64,000 nt of DNA, taken from contig NC_060258.1 in assembly GCF_921293095.1 (NCBI RefSeq), positions 7,268,607 through 7,332,606 of the forward strand, in the 5' to 3' direction. The notes beneath the pieces are model-generated. The model searched no databases, was not told the DNA's origin, and was given only the letters and a program-made list of their open reading frames with translations. Source of the stretch: Ischnura elegans (lineage: Eukaryota; Arthropoda; Insecta; Odonata; Coenagrionidae). Of the stretch, positions 11,341 through 24,690 are shown piece after piece. A program made the translations under genes and the position numbers. Every line of letters starts with the position of its first letter. Positions within the stretch are counted from its first letter, which is position 1.

Positions 11341-12480
11341 AACAATTCCAACGATTCCTAGGATTTCCTAGGAATTTATTTATGTTGCTGTTGTACATTA
11401 GCCAGGGAAACTTATTTGAATGCATTGGTCACTCCTACTTGTACTATCGGCGGTGGGTCTTTCGTCCCCGCGTAATTACCAAGGACATATTACATATACG
11501 GTCTGTCGCCAGGGGGTAGGGTGGGCAGTCCCGAATTAAGAGGGTTTATCACCTGCCAGACACACACTCGGGGTCGACGGAAAAATATCTTTCCCGCTCA
11601 GTTCCCGCACACAGTGGCAGAAAAATGTTGACGCTCCCGCAGTTAAAGGTTAAAATCTACCGGCTGCGTCCGCCGAAGATGAAGATGTTGTGTCAACATT
11701 TAATCATTAAGTTAAGCTGCGACATAAGCCAGTATATATGTCGAATAAGCAGTCGTGGAGAAAAGGCAGCAGTGATTCGAGCAGATATGAGCCTATCCCT
11801 GGGCAAGATAGGCCAACTAAATAATACACAAAGCCTTTGGAAATGCCGCGATTTGGCGATGGGAGGCTTCTAAATATGCCTCGCATCATCTGGAGGAGAA
11901 GGCAGCGGGCCATCTTGATATGAGTAAAGGCAGGGGCCACGGTGGTCAGTACAGCGACACACATTTCACTGCAGGCGTGAGAACAGTTACGTGAACGGCT
12001 GTAGTAATGCGATGAGGAAGGCAAGGGGAAACAACCACATTATTATCCCGAGGAGTCGCCGTCTCTCCAACGTTAAATTATCACTCACGATGGAATTCCC
12101 TTGGGTAAAACATTCCGGAGGTAAAAGTGGTCCCCCACTCTGATCTCTGGGAGGAGACTGCCCGAGAGGGTTTAATGGTCACCTGCGATAAGTTTTGAAG
12201 ATAGGTATAGTGGCGGATAAATTGACGCACAGCTCATCAGCGTCTGAATGCGGGCAGTTCAGGAACGACTTGTCTTCCAAAAAATCCTAGCGTTTTCAAA
12301 GTCAACCTTGTTCGTGCTTCGCGATGGCGGATAAACGAAATTGTCTATTTTGGTGGGCCTTTAGTGCGTTTCCATTCTGCATTCAAGGATGTACGCATCC
12401 AAGACATCGGAAAAAGGTGCGAGGATTCTGGCAAAATACGGCATAGTGCACTTTTGTGACTTTGTCGTGTTCTTCAAGAA
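11341..12480. other. No gene recognised
   Basis: Mixed-composition DNA leading into a Penelope-like fragment. Part of 12.1-12.48 kb may be more of that element, but it is too decayed to read. Confidence 0.35.
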
Positions 12481-12880
12481 TCCTGTGGCAAGGAGACAGA
12501 CGACCCCATATTAAAGGCCTAGTGCCATTCAGATATATAGACGAATATACCGAGTCGAGTGCTCTTGCGGAGACTCGTGCATGTGCCAAACATCACGAGC
12601 CTTGAAATGCAGAATGAAAGAACACCAAAGAGCTACCAAGAATAGATAATTTTGTTTGTCCGCCATCGCCGAGCATATATGGGGAAGGCCAATGCACAAC
12701 GTGTACTTCGATAACTCACCACCAAACAGAAGCAATAATTTCCCCGGCTGATTAAAGAGGCTATCGAAATAGCCAAAACACCAAGCTTCAACAGGGAGGA
12801 CAGCTACTCGCTCTCCAACGCCTCGAAGAAACTCTTCCCCAAACCAGCCAATTGCCATAGCTTGCCGCATCTTACCATAA
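12480..12880 (+). mobile_element. Penelope-like retroelement, 3' GIY-YIG fragment
   Basis: Two plus-strand frames together encode the end of a Penelope-like element. The first (12541-12650) reads RRIYRVECSCGDSCMCQTSR followed by LKCRMKEHQRAT, the start of a GIY-YIG endonuclease. A following SAIAEHIWG block contains the conserved Glu/His region. After further shifts, AIEIAKTPSFNREDSYSLS matches the usual end of these proteins. The second half of the signature, normally YxG, reads CMC here, so the nuclease is dead. The reverse transcriptase is not recognisable upstream, so this is a 5'-truncated or eroded copy. Confidence 0.8.
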
Positions 12881-13606
12881 TCAAGCCTTATATAAGACTG
12901 CAAAACATCTGCATCCGTCACTTCAAACCTGAAGACGCCTGCAGCATCGCTGGCGAAACTATCGTTGAAAGAAGAATCGGCGCTGAGGGCAAGTTGGAAG
13001 CCAAGCTGCACCTAGAGGCTAATATTACTTGGACTGTTCTCTCCCCGTTACGGAAGCGGCTTTCTCCGCTCCTTACTTGTTGGACCACAGCCAGTAAACA
13101 GGTGGGGGACTGCGCTGTCGGTTCGCTGCCTGTTTATTACTTTTGTTTTACTGCTGACATTTAACGTGTATGATTTACGTATATGTATTGCTAACATTCT
13201 ACGGAAGAAAACTGTATATATCAATTTTCAATTGATCCCCCGGTTTGGAAGTTAGCAGAGGTTTGCGTTGTATACAACACATCCGTTAATTTTAGAGGTA
13301 AAACAGCTTGTTTTCGGCTAACTACTAGTGATAGATGTGGCTTCTTCATATCAAGATTGCAGTTATAGGAACGAAAACTACGGTAATGTCAAGCGCTCAA
13401 ATTAGGGAAACTTGATTTTACGCGCATAAAACGGGTACTTTTGGGGAAAAAATATTAAAAACTGGAAATACTATGACGCCGAAGATTTTTTGTGACAGGC
13501 CGACACAGAAATGAATTCTCTTTCGTATGATCTTTGTTGTATTGAAGTTGATTGATTCGTTTAGACGCTAGAGCTCCTCAAACTCGGGTATCTTGCTTTT
13601 TTACAG
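12881..13606. other. No gene recognised
   Basis: Part of 12.88-13.16 kb may be the 3' end of the Penelope-like element. The rest is unremarkable AT-rich DNA ending in a pyrimidine-rich acceptor-like tract. Confidence 0.35.
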
Positions 13607-13888
13607 ACAGTACATGAGCTGAAAATGATGCAAGACCCTTTGAGAATAATATCAATAGAATACACGTATCAGGAGGTCACATTCTCTCCAGATCACCCCG
13701 TGATTAGGAAGAGGAAAATTCTCGAGCACCTGAAGGAGAATGAAGAATGTAGCCCGAGGAAGTGCAAATGGAGCATGCTATCCCCGGAAACGGAAACGAG
13801 GAGGCTGATGAAGATACATAATTCGAATCGATTGATGCAAGAGGACCGAATTCTTTCCAACACAAATGAGACTCCCACTGCTACATAA
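13607..13888 (+). CDS. Candidate terminal exon of an unidentified gene
   Basis: A polypyrimidine tract and TTTTTTACAG end at 13606, followed by 93 open codons and a stop at 13886-13888. The peptide is charged, has the look of a real C-terminus (PDHPVIRKRKILEHLKENEE, then SPRKCKW), is rich in Lys/Arg and Glu, and has no membrane segment. If the exon call is wrong, ATG codons at 13625 and 13628 give almost the same product. I do not recognise the family; a nuclear or regulatory protein is possible from composition alone. No upstream exon was identified; the CpG-rich block at 10.74-11.34 kb could be its promoter. Confidence 0.35.
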   Translation, partial: TVHELKMMQDPLRIISIEYTYQEVTFSPDHPVIRKRKILEHLKENEECSPRKCKWSMLSPETETRRLMKIHNSNRLMQEDRILSNTNETPTAT

Positions 13889-15234
13889 AAGAGGGAAAAT
13901 TTGAATGAAGTGCAAGAGCAAGCATGAGCAAAAATGGCTGTTCTCGTGCGATTGCACTTTCTCTAATCAAAGTTGAAAATAAGTCTGTTGCTTTGCCCAT
14001 CCCTGCCCAATTGTGATAGTGACTCTTATTGAAAACTTGAATTTATCTTTTTGAGACTGTGAATGGAGAAATTCCTGAGAATATTCAGAGTATTGGTATA
14101 TTTTTAGTGAAAAACATAGTACCTGGGTGTAATGTACAATCCATCCAGACATTGTCCAAGTGTCATGGTCCTTGTATGCAGGGACTGTACGTTAAACCTC
14201 ATGTAGGCAAGCCTGATATTTTTACATGGCTGGGCACTTGGCGTACTTTAACCACGATTTTATATGATAACACTCGATTTTGGTTACAATTTATCTTTCT
14301 TTGTAGAAATTACTTCAAGCTGGTACATTCATAGTTGAGACTGATACGCCGGTACAGATTTGATACACAGCCGGTTGTGCGGTATAATTTATAGGCCATA
14401 GGTGTTCAGTTCCTATTGTCGATCGTAAAAAAATCTGCTACAATACTTCGAGCTTTGAAAAATCACACTCTAGACCTTTAAAGTAAAATATAGGAATACA
14501 CGAGGCCAATTTAGACCAGAATGTAAGTACAATGATGAAATCCTTGGTTTTCGAAGACTGGCGAACTTTATTCGCCAACAAGCTACATAGCTCGATTGTT
14601 AATAATATGTATTTGCATCCTGCCGTATATGCAACACACAAATTCACTATTTATCGCCGCGCAGTCTGGCGCACAGGAAAATGAAAAATCAAAGCTGCGA
14701 CCCCATTTGTTTTTTGCAAGCCGGCCAAATTGCATTGAGGGAAAATAAATAATACTCGATAATACGAGCAAAAATCGCGCACTTTCAAGGTACGTATCAT
14801 GGAATTAGTACCTTAAGGAAACGGTATAGTTGGGTTTCAAAGAGAGAAGAAATCGTAACATAAAGTACTTTCTCTGTACTTTTTCTCTTGCAAAAATGCA
14901 CAAAATATATGAATACATTACAGACATGAGAGTTTTGTACCACTAGAATTGTTAATGGCATCTGTTAATGGGTAATGGCACGCAATTCACAAAACTTTTT
15001 TAAAGATAATACTAGAAGTAACATTGTTGTTTAACATTTTTCATACTTCTTAGGTTTTATTTTTAATATTTTTGCGTGCTTATGTTAAGTTTCCTTTCTT
15101 TGGTTTAATTATGGGCTTCGTGGGTTTTTAAACTTTTTATTGAAGTTTAGAATAGAAAAATGTGTGGAGTCGATATGTTTCCATATGAAAGTAATGGAAA
15201 ATTTCAAGTGACATTAAAAGTTAAATAATGCAAT
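13889..15234. other. No gene recognised
   Basis: AT-rich DNA with short open frames only. I see nothing supportable. Confidence 0.4.
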
Positions 15235-15540
15235 TTAACACTTTGCGTACCATGGACGTAATATTACGTCCTGCTAATCCTTCTGAGGATTGCCATGGAC
15301 GTAATATTTCGTCTTTCTACTTAATTGGCTTTGTATGAGTGAAGCCGTTATATTTCCCCCGTGGTACTTTCCCAGTTTACTGCTTAGTGGTTTTTTTTTC
15401 AATAATCAACTGCTCGATAGAAAAAGAGTTCATTTTATGTCTTAAGGACGAAAAGCCCTCTATAGCTACCGGCATCCTCATCTTTGGCCACTTACTGTGA
15501 AAATTCTTTGGGCCAATCGAATCGTTCGTTAAGGGTGCAT

Positions 15541-15911
15541 TAACCCTTTCTGCCATTCAGGATTTATAATGCTTTGCTTGGAAAAATGCTTTTTAATGAT
15601 TTCTTTGCTTTAAATAGTTCAAATTGATTGTATAAAAAAATAATTACGCATGTTATGGCGGTAAATCATAAGTTGCAACTTTTTTATTTCTCAAAAACAG
15701 TAGGTTTTCATTGCTAAATTATATATTTAAAAATTAACAATACATGTTATTCAACTCATTCGTAAATAAGAACAAAGTCCATTTTTATTTAAATGAACAT
15801 CGATATAAACGTATTTTTGATGCTTATGTTTTAAAAAATTACGAATATAGTAAAAAATGGCTGGATTTTTCAGTAGGGATTTAACTTTAGCAGCCGGTAA
15901 CCGAAGTGTTA
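15541..15911. mobile_element. Possible nested TTAA-type MITE
   Basis: TTAACCCTTTCTGCCATTC at the left and, read on the other strand, TTAACACTTCGGTTACCGG at the right resemble piggyBac-type ends. The inverted match is short and imperfect, and the interior is non-coding. Treat this as tentative. Confidence 0.3.
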
Positions 15912-16026
15912 AAGGGGAATACATATTTTACCCAAATATCAAGGAGTTATTCCGCTATTTTTGACATTTTTTTCCTTGAAAGTAGCGCAATGATAAAATA
16001 TATCACTCCATCGCAAGTGGGCGAAG

Positions 16027-16680
16027 AATAGGGTAGTTTCCTTAATCAAAGAAAACGAAAGGCATTGATTGCGATTCGTTACCCACCACTAGTGTATTTA
16101 TAATGTACAAATTATTTGGTTTTAGAAATCCCAGTTTATAGGAATGTTAATGGTCAATTTTTAACCTCATTTGAAAAAAGGCCAGTTTGGCGTCCATGCG
16201 ATTCCACTCCACGTGACGTCACAGGGATCTAGTTTCTATACGAGTAGATAGGAGCTTTACATCGTCTCTACCAGTGCACGCTTGAGGCACAGAGCGCAGG
16301 GAAACATGTCTTAATAATCACCTATTAAAACTGGCTAAGGTCGGAAAGTTTTCTTCCTTTGATAAGGTATAAATAAACCTTTTTTAAGCCAAGCGCTACC
16401 ATTCAGCAAGATACTCAGCTATCCGCTAGCATCCTGCGTCCTATCAGCGCTCAGAGCCTCGATCAAGGTCACTTCACAAGGAGAGAGGGGGAACCAGAAA
16501 TGCGTCGCACAGACTTTCGTACTTACGCGTCGCGTTTTTGCGCGCTTGAAAATTTTCACTTTTCATTTAATCGCGAAAAATAGATATCGTCATTTAAAAA
16601 TCTAAAAGCGCGAAATACGTACTCCAGGAGTAATAATCTTTCGATTTAGGCAATAAAAAATAATAGGAAACCACCCTATT
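16027..16680. mobile_element. Non-autonomous DNA element with AATAGGGT..GTTTCCT termini
   Basis: Left AATAGGGTAGTTTCCTTA (16027) is mirrored at the right by AATAGGGTGGTTTCCTAT on the opposite strand (ending 16680). The 654-bp interior has no coding potential. It includes a CGTGACGTCAC palindrome near 16212 and a GC-rich middle with CG-dense blocks. Superfamily is uncertain because a clear target duplication is not visible. It is nested within the piggyBac-like element. Confidence 0.6.
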
Positions 16681-18337
16681 GGAGTTTTGGTTGAAAATAT
16701 TTTGAGATGAACCAGCAAGACATCCTATAACCCATCTAATTGGAAATGAACGAAATAAATTACGCGCGAAGTTCGAAAAATGTGGGGCGAATTGATTGAT
16801 TCTGTGGTTGAGATAATTCTGTTCAATTCAAGCATCTGTTAGATTCAAGCATCTGGCACTTCATCTTGCGGTCAGACTTCCATTCGGCCTTAAGTAGGGT
16901 TTGCAAGTCAAAGATGATTGCCATGAAAGTAGTTCAGAAACGATATCCCAAGGCTAATGACAACACCGAAGTGTTCCAGTGTGTCAATAAGCTTCGAGAT
17001 TATTGATATATAAAAACAGCAAAAGAAACGTTGCCGCGGGTGAAGGAAAAATATTTAAATTTCCAAACTTCAATATACTCCTATGGTAAAATTTTTTAAT
17101 CCATCCAAATCTAATAAAAAAGTGAAAAAGTTGCAACTAATGAAGTACCGCCATAATATGCATAATATTGCTTTTATTACGCTGAATTTGAGCTATTTAC
17201 ACCAGGGAAATCATAAAAAAGCATTTCCACAAGCAAATTATTCAAAGTTCTGGATGAAAAAAGGGTCACTGCACCAACAACGAACGATTCTTTCCTCCAA
17301 AGAATTTTCACACAAAAAAGGCTGAGATAGGGGTGCCCGTAGCTGCAGACTTTTCGTCCTCGAGACATTAAAAGAACTTTTTCCATTTAGCAGTTGATTT
17401 TCGAAATGAAGGAGCCACTAAGCAGTAGACTGGAAAAGTACCACGGGCGAAATATTCCTGCTACACGCAAATAAAGTCAATAAAATAGATAGAGGAAATA
17501 TAATGTCCATGGCAATACTCACTTATAGGATAAGCAGGACGTAACATTACTCCCATGGCACGCACATCATGAGGCAAATGAGGGCATTCGGCCACACTGA
17601 TCGCCAACCATTGTTCACTATCAAGTGACTGGGAAAACTAAAGTGTGAAACTCATGCACGGATAGACCACAGCCGGATAATCAGGAGAATGCCAAACATG
17701 ACTAGCCAAACGAGTGCATTTAGCCACACGGAACGTTCACCTTTGCGTACTGTCCAGTGACTGAGAAAAGTGATGTGTGAAACTCATACACGGATAAACC
17801 ACAGCCAGAAAATCTGGAGTATGCCACATATGGCGACCCAAATGAGTGCTTTCGGCCACACTTCACGCTCACCCGTGCTCACTGTCCAGTGACTGGTAAA
17901 TATTATGTTTGAAACTCATGCACGGATAAAACACAGCCGGATAATTAGGAGTCTGCCGACAATCATTAGGCAAATGAGTGCATTCGGCCACACTGTTCGC
18001 CCACCTTTGTTTAATGTCCAGTGACTGGGTAAGCTAAAGTGTTTATCTTATGCACGGATAAATCACAGCCGGATAATCAGGAGTTGCCGCAATGACGAAC
18101 GAAATGAGTTCATTCGGCCACACTGAACGCTCACATTTGTTCACTCACAAGTGATTGGGAAAACTTAGGTGTGGACCCATGCACGGATAAACAACAGCCG
18201 GATTATCAGGAGTCTGCCGTACATTATAAGGCAAATGAGTTCATTCGGCCACAGTGATGGCTAAACTTTGTTCACTGTCAAGTGACAGGGAAAGCTTAAG
18301 TGTGAAACTCATGCTAACGCTCACCTTTGCTCACTGG

Positions 18338-19035
18338 AGAGTGAGCAAAGGCGAGCGTAAAGTAAAGCCTAATGCACTCATGTCGCTCCTCATGTGCGGC
18401 GACTCCTGATTATAAGGCTGTGGTTTATTCGTGCATGAGTTTAAAACTTTAGCTTTACGAGTCACTTGACAGTAAACGAAGTTTAGCCATCACTTCGGCC
18501 GAATGCACTCATTTGCCTCATGATGTGCGGCAGACTCCTGATTATCCGGCTGTGGTTTATCTGTGCATGAGTTTCAAACCTTACTATTCCCAGTCACGAG
18601 ACAGTGAGCATGGTAAGCCGTCATTGTTGCCGGATGCACTCATTTGGCTCGCCATGGGTGGCATACTCCTGATAATCCGGCTGTGATATATCCGTGCATG
18701 GGTTTTACACATTAGCTTTCCCACTCACTGGGGAGTGAGCAATGGTGAGCGTTCAGTGTGACTGAATGCACTCATTTGGCCCGCCATGTTTGGAATCCTC
18801 CTCATCATCCGGCTGTTGTTTATCCTTGCATGTGTTTCACATAATACTACTCCCAGTCACTGGACAGTGAGCAAAGGTTGGCGATCAGTGTGGCCGAATG
18901 CACTCATTTGCGTCATGATGTGCGGCAGACTCCTGATTATCCGGCTGTGGTTTATTGGTGCATGAGTTAACCACTTTAGTTTTCCAGTCACTTGACAGTA
19001 AACAAAGTTTAGCCATCATCGTTGCCGAATGGTTG
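18338..19035 (-). repeat. Inverted block of the satellite
   Basis: Monomers here read on the opposite strand (for example GGCTGTGGTTTATCCGTGCA instead of its complement). The left junction is a near-perfect palindrome: AACGCTCACCTTTGCTCACT at 18316-18335 faces AGTGAGCAAAGGCGAGCGT at 18340-18358. The right junction, near 19033, is abrupt. It holds about five monomers. Confidence 0.85.
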
Positions 19036-22000
19036 CCGCACATGACGAGCGAAATGACTGCCTTAGCCACAATGATGACTAAACTTTGTTTACTGTCAAG
19101 TGACTGGAAAAGCTAAAGTGTAAAACTCTTGCACCGATAAACCAAAGCCGGACCATCAGGAGTCTTCCCCACATCATGAGGCAAATGAGAGCATTCGGCC
19201 ACACTGATCGCTAACCTTTGCTCACAGTCCAGTGACTGGGAGAAGTATTGTGTGTAACACATTCACGGATAAAAAAAGGCCGGATAATGAGGAGTATGTG
19301 AAACATGGCGAGCCAAATGAGTGCATTCCGCCACACTGTACGCTCACCTTTGCTCACTGTCCAGTGACTGCGACAGCTAATGTGTGAAACACTTGCACAG
19401 ATTAACCACAGACGGATGATCAGGAGACGCCGCACAGGAAAAGTAAATGAGTGCATTGAGCCAACGTGAACGGTCACCTTTGGTTACTGTCAAGTGACTG
19501 GGAAAAGTAATGTGTGAAACTCATGCACGGTTATGTTACAACCGGATAATCAGGAGTATGCCACCCATGATGAGCGAAATATCTGCATTCGGCCACAGTG
19601 ATGGGTAAACTTAGTTCACAATCATGTGACATTGAAAGCTCAAGTGTGTAACTCATGCTGGATAAACCACAGACTGATATTTAGGTGATGCCGCACATGG
19701 CGAGCGAAATGAGTGGATTCGGCAGCATTGAATGCTCACCTTTGTTCACTGTCCAGTGAATGGGGAAACTAAAGTGGGGAACTCAGGCACGTATAAACCA
19801 CTGCCGGAAAATCAAGAGTCCACCGCACATGATGAGGCAAATGTGTCTTTCCGCCAAAGTGATCGCCAAACATTGTTCACTGTCCAACGAATGGGAAAGT
19901 TAAAGTGTAAAAATTAATGCACATATATACCACGGCCTGATAATCAAGAGTCGCCACACAGGACGAGCAAAATGAGTGCATTTAGCCAACGTGAACGTTA
20001 GCCTTTGGTCACTGTCAAGTGACTGGGAAAAGTAAGGTGTGAAACTCATGCACGGATACATAACATCCGGATTATCAGGGGTATGCTACCCATGGCGAGT
20101 CAAATGAGTGCTCTCGGCAACACTGAACGCTTATTTTGCTCACCTTCCCGTGACTGGGAATGGTAAGGTTTGAAACTCATGCACGGATAAACCACAGCCA
20201 GATAATTAGGGGTCTGTACCACATCATGAGGAAATGATTGCATTCGGCCACTGTTCGCAAACCTTTGTTCACTGTCCAGTGACTGGGAAAGCTAAAGCTT
20301 AAAACTCCTGGACGGATAACCACAGGCGGATAATCAGGAGTCACCGCACATGACAGGTGAAATGAGTGAATTCGGCCGCAGTTATGGCTGAACTTTGTTC
20401 ACAGTCAAGTTACTGGTAAAGCTTAAGTGTTTAACTCATGCACGGATAAACCGCAGCCTGAAAATCAAGAGTCGCCGTACATGAGGATCGAAATGAGCAC
20501 AACGTGATGAAATGAGTGCATTCGGCCACACTGATCGCGAACCTTGGTTCACTGTCCAGTGATTGGAAAAGCCAAGTGTGAAACTCATACACATTTAAAC
20601 CACAGCCAGATAATCAGGAGTCGCCGCATAGGACGAGCAAAATGAGTTCATTTTGCCGCACGGAACGATCACCTTTGTTCACTGTCCAGTGATTGGAAAA
20701 AAACTAGTGTGGATTTCACTCTAGAATAAACCACAGCCATATTATCAGGAATATGCCACACATGGCGAGCCAAATGAATCAATTCGGTCACACTGATTGC
20801 TTACCTTTGCTCATTGTCCAGTGACTGGGAAAAGTAATGTTTGAAACTCATGCACAAATAAACCACAACTGGATAATCAGGAATCTATTGCACATCATTA
20901 GGCAAATGAGTTCAATCGCCCAAAGTGATGGCTAAACTTTCTTCAATGTCAAGTGACTGGGAAAGCTGAAGTGTGAAACTCATGCTTCATTTACCACCGA
21001 CGGATAATCAGGAGTCGCCACACAACAATATGCAAATGAGTGCATTCGGTCACACTGATCGCCAACATTTCTTAAATATCCAGTGACTGGGTACGCTAAA
21101 GCGTGAACTTATTGTACTGATGAACAACAGGCGGATAATCTGTGGTCACCGAACGGGACGAGCGAAGAGTATGCATTTGGCCATACTGAACGCTCGCCTT
21201 TGTTCACTGGTCAGTGACTGGGAAAGCTAAGTTGTTAAACTCATGCACTGATAAACCTCAGCTGGATAATCTTAGTCGCCGCACATGGCGAGCGAAATGT
21301 GTGGATTCGGCCGCATTGAACGCTCACCTTTGTTCAAAGTCAGGTGACAGGGGAAACTAAAGTGGGGACTTAAGCACGTAAAAACCACAGTCGTATAATC
21401 AGAAGTCCACCGCACATGATGAGGCAAATGAGTCTTTCCGCCAAAGTGATCGCCAAACTTTGTTCACTGTCCAGTGATTGGGAAAACTAAAGTGTGGATT
21501 TCATGTATGCATACAAAACAGCCAGATAATCTGTTGTCGCCGCTCAGGACGAGCGCAAAGAGTGTATTCTGCCATTCTGATATCTCACCTTTGTTCAGTG
21601 CCCAGTGAATGGGAAAGCTAAAGTGCGAAACTCATTCACGGATATACCACAGCCGCATAATCAATAGTCGCCACACATGACGTGCAACATGAGAGCATTC
21701 GGCCTCATTGATGGCTAAACTATGTTCACTGTCAAGCGACAGGGAAAGCTAAAGTGTAAAACTCATGCACCGGTAAACCACAGCCTGATAATCAATAGTT
21801 TCCGCAATTCATGTGCGAAACTAAAGATTGATGTGCATTCGGCCTGACTGAACACTCGCCTTGTTTCCCTGGCAAGTGACTTGGGAATTTGAAAAGTTGA
21901 ACTCATTCACGGATAAACCATAGGCGGATAATCATGCGCGCACATGATGAGCGAAAGCAGTATATTTGGCCAACGTAAACGATCACCTTTGGTTATTGTC

Positions 22001-23269
22001 AAGTGTTTGTGAAGAATAATGTGTAAAACTCATGCACGGATAAATAACAGGCGGATAATAAGAAGTATGCCACCCATGGTGAACCAAATGAGTGCTTTCG
22101 GAAACGCTGAACGTTTACCTTGCTTACTATCCCGTGACTGGGAATAGCAAGGTTTGAAACTCAAGCACGGATAAACCACAGCTGGATAATCAGGGCGTCT
22201 TCCGCACATCATGAGGCAAATGAGTGCGTTCGGCCACACTGATCTCCAAACCTTTGTACAATGTCCAGTGACTAGAAAAGCTAAAGCGTGAAACTCCTGG
22301 ATGAATAAACCACAGGCGGATAATCAAGAGTTGCCGCACATGACAATAGAAATGAGTGCATTCGGCTACAGTGATGGCTACACTTTGTTCACAGTCCATT
22401 GACTGGTAAAGCTAAAGTGTGAAACTCATGCACGGATAAAACACAACCTGATAATCAGGAGAAGCCGCACATGAGGAGCAAAATGAGCATATCATAAGGA
22501 TAATGAGTGCATTTGGCCACACTGATCGCGAACCATTGTTCACTTACAAGTGACTGGTGAAGCTAAAGTGTTAAACTCATCCACGGTTAAACCACAGCCC
22601 GATAATCACGAGTCGCGAATATGAGACCCGAAATGAGTGCTTTAGGCTATACATAACGCTCACCTTTGCTCACTGTCCAGTACCTGGGAGAAATAAATTT
22701 TGAAACTCATATACGGATAAACCACAGCCGGAATATCAGGAGTTTGCCGAACGTAAAGAGGCATATGTGTGCATTCTGCCCTATTGAACGATAGCCTTTG
22801 TCACTGTCCAGTGACTGGGAAAAGTAGTGTGTGCAACTCATGCATGGATAGAACACAGCCGGATAATCAGGAGGATGCCAAACATGAAGACCCAAACGTG
22901 GGCATTTAGCCACACGGAACATTCACCTTTGCTTACTTTCCAGTGACCGGGAAAGCTGATTTGTGAAACTCATGCACGGATAAATGACACCCGGAAAATC
23001 AGGAGGCTGCCGCACATGATGAGGAATATGAGTGCATTCGGCCACACTGATCGCCAACATTTGTTTAATGACCAGTGCCTGGGTAAGCTTAAGTGTGAAA
23101 CTCATGCAAGGATAAACAACAGCCAGATAATGAGGAGTCTACCGAACATGATAAGGCACATGAATTCATTCGGCCACAGTCATGGCAAAACATTGTTCAC
23201 TGTCAAGTGATAGGGAAAGCTCATGCTGTGTGAAACCCATGCCTTAAATACCACAGCCGTTTAATGAAC

Positions 23270-24690
23270 GTCGAACTAAAGACTCGTGATCCGCCTGTGG
23301 TTTATCCATCCAGGAGTTTCACCCTTTAGCTTTTCTAGTTACTGGACAGTGAACAAAGGTTTGCCGATCAGTGTGGCCGAATGCACTCATTTTCCTCATC
23401 ATGTGCGGAAGACCCCTGATTATTCGGCTGTGGTTTATCCGTGCATGAGTTATAAAAAACTTTTCCCAGTCATGGGACAGTGAGCTAAGTTAAGCGTTCA
23501 GTGTTGCCGAATGCACTCATTTTGCTCACCATGTATTGCATAAGACTGATTATCCGGCTGTAATTTATCCGTACATGAGTTTTACACATTACTTTTTCCA
23601 GTCACTTGACCGTTACCAAAGGTGATCGTTCACGTTGGCTAAATATACTCCTTTCGCTCGTCATTAGTGTTGACTTTTCATTATCCACCTATTGTTTATG
23701 CGTGCATGAGTTCACCTATTCAATTTCCCAAGTCACTGGACAGTGAAACAAGGTGAGCGTACAGTGAGGCCGAAATCTTTAGTTTCGCACGTCATGTGCG
23801 GCCACTATTGATTATAGGCTGTGGTTTATCGGTTAATGAGTTTCACACTTTAGCTTTCCCTGTCGCTTGACAGTGAACAAAGTTAAGCCTTCACTAAGGC
23901 CCAATGCTCTCATATCGCCTCTCATGTGATGCGACTCCTGATTATCAGGCTGTGGGTTATCCGTGCATGAATTGAACACTTTAGCTTTACCAGTCACATG
24001 ACAGTGAACAATGTTTAGCCATCACTGCGGCCGAATACACTCATTTGCCTCATGATGTTCGGCAGATTCCTGATTATCCGGCTATGGTTTATTTGTCCAT
24101 TTGTTTCAAACATTATTTTCTCAGTCACCAGAAGGTGAGCAAAGGAGAACATTCAGTGTGGCCGAATGCATTCATTTGGCTCGCCATGTGTGGCAAATTC
24201 CTGATAATCTGGCTGTGGTTTATCCTGGAATGAATTCTACACTCTAGTTTTTCCAATCACTGGACAGTGAACAAAGGTGATCGTTCAGTGTGGCAAACTG
24301 TACTCATTTCGCTCGTCCTTTGCCGCGACTTCTGATTATCCGCCTGTGATTTTTCCGTGTATGATTTTCAACTTAGCTTTCCCAATCACTGGACAGTGAA
24401 CCAAAGTTCGCAATCAGTGTGGCCAAATGAACTCATTTTCCTCATAATGTGCTCATTTTACTCCTTTCATGTGGCGACTCTTGATTATCAGGCTGTGGTT
24501 TATCCTTGCATGAGTGCAACACTTTAGCTTAAACAGTCACTTGCCTGTGAAAAATGTTTGGCCATCAGCGAGGCCGAATGCACTAATTTCGCCTGTCATG
24601 TGAGGTGACCCCTGATTATCGGCCTGTGGTTTACCCGTCCAGGAGTTACACGCTTTAGATTTCCCAGTCACTAGGAAGCGAACAAATGAT
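23270..24690 (-). repeat. Second inverted block of the satellite
   Basis: About eleven monomers are reversed relative to their neighbours. Left junction near 23270 falls inside a monomer, after a TACCACAGCCG mark; right junction near 24685 falls after a reversed CCCAGTCACTAGGAAG. Read on the minus strand, the same monomer-type order as in the forward blocks is seen. Confidence 0.85.

Larger units (their letters stand above)
15235..17564. mobile_element. piggyBac-like non-autonomous element, right end abutting satellite
   Basis: The left end is TTAA (15235-15238) followed by CACTTTGCGTACCATGGACG and a second, subterminal CCATGGACGTAATATTTCGT. The right side (17500-17564), read on the opposite strand, has the same two blocks in the same order (CGTGCCATGGGAGTAATGTT and ATTGCCATGGACATTA). 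TTAA targets and subterminal repeats are typical of piggyBac-superfamily elements. The terminal TTAA on the right is missing because the satellite begins there. No transposase was found. Other repeats are nested inside at about 15.54-15.91 and 16.03-16.68 kb. Confidence 0.6.

Noticed and set aside
10814-11425. 203-residue minus-strand open frame
   Set aside because: It lies in GC-rich DNA where stops are rare, overlaps long open frames on the plus strand, and shows no domain or family resemblance.
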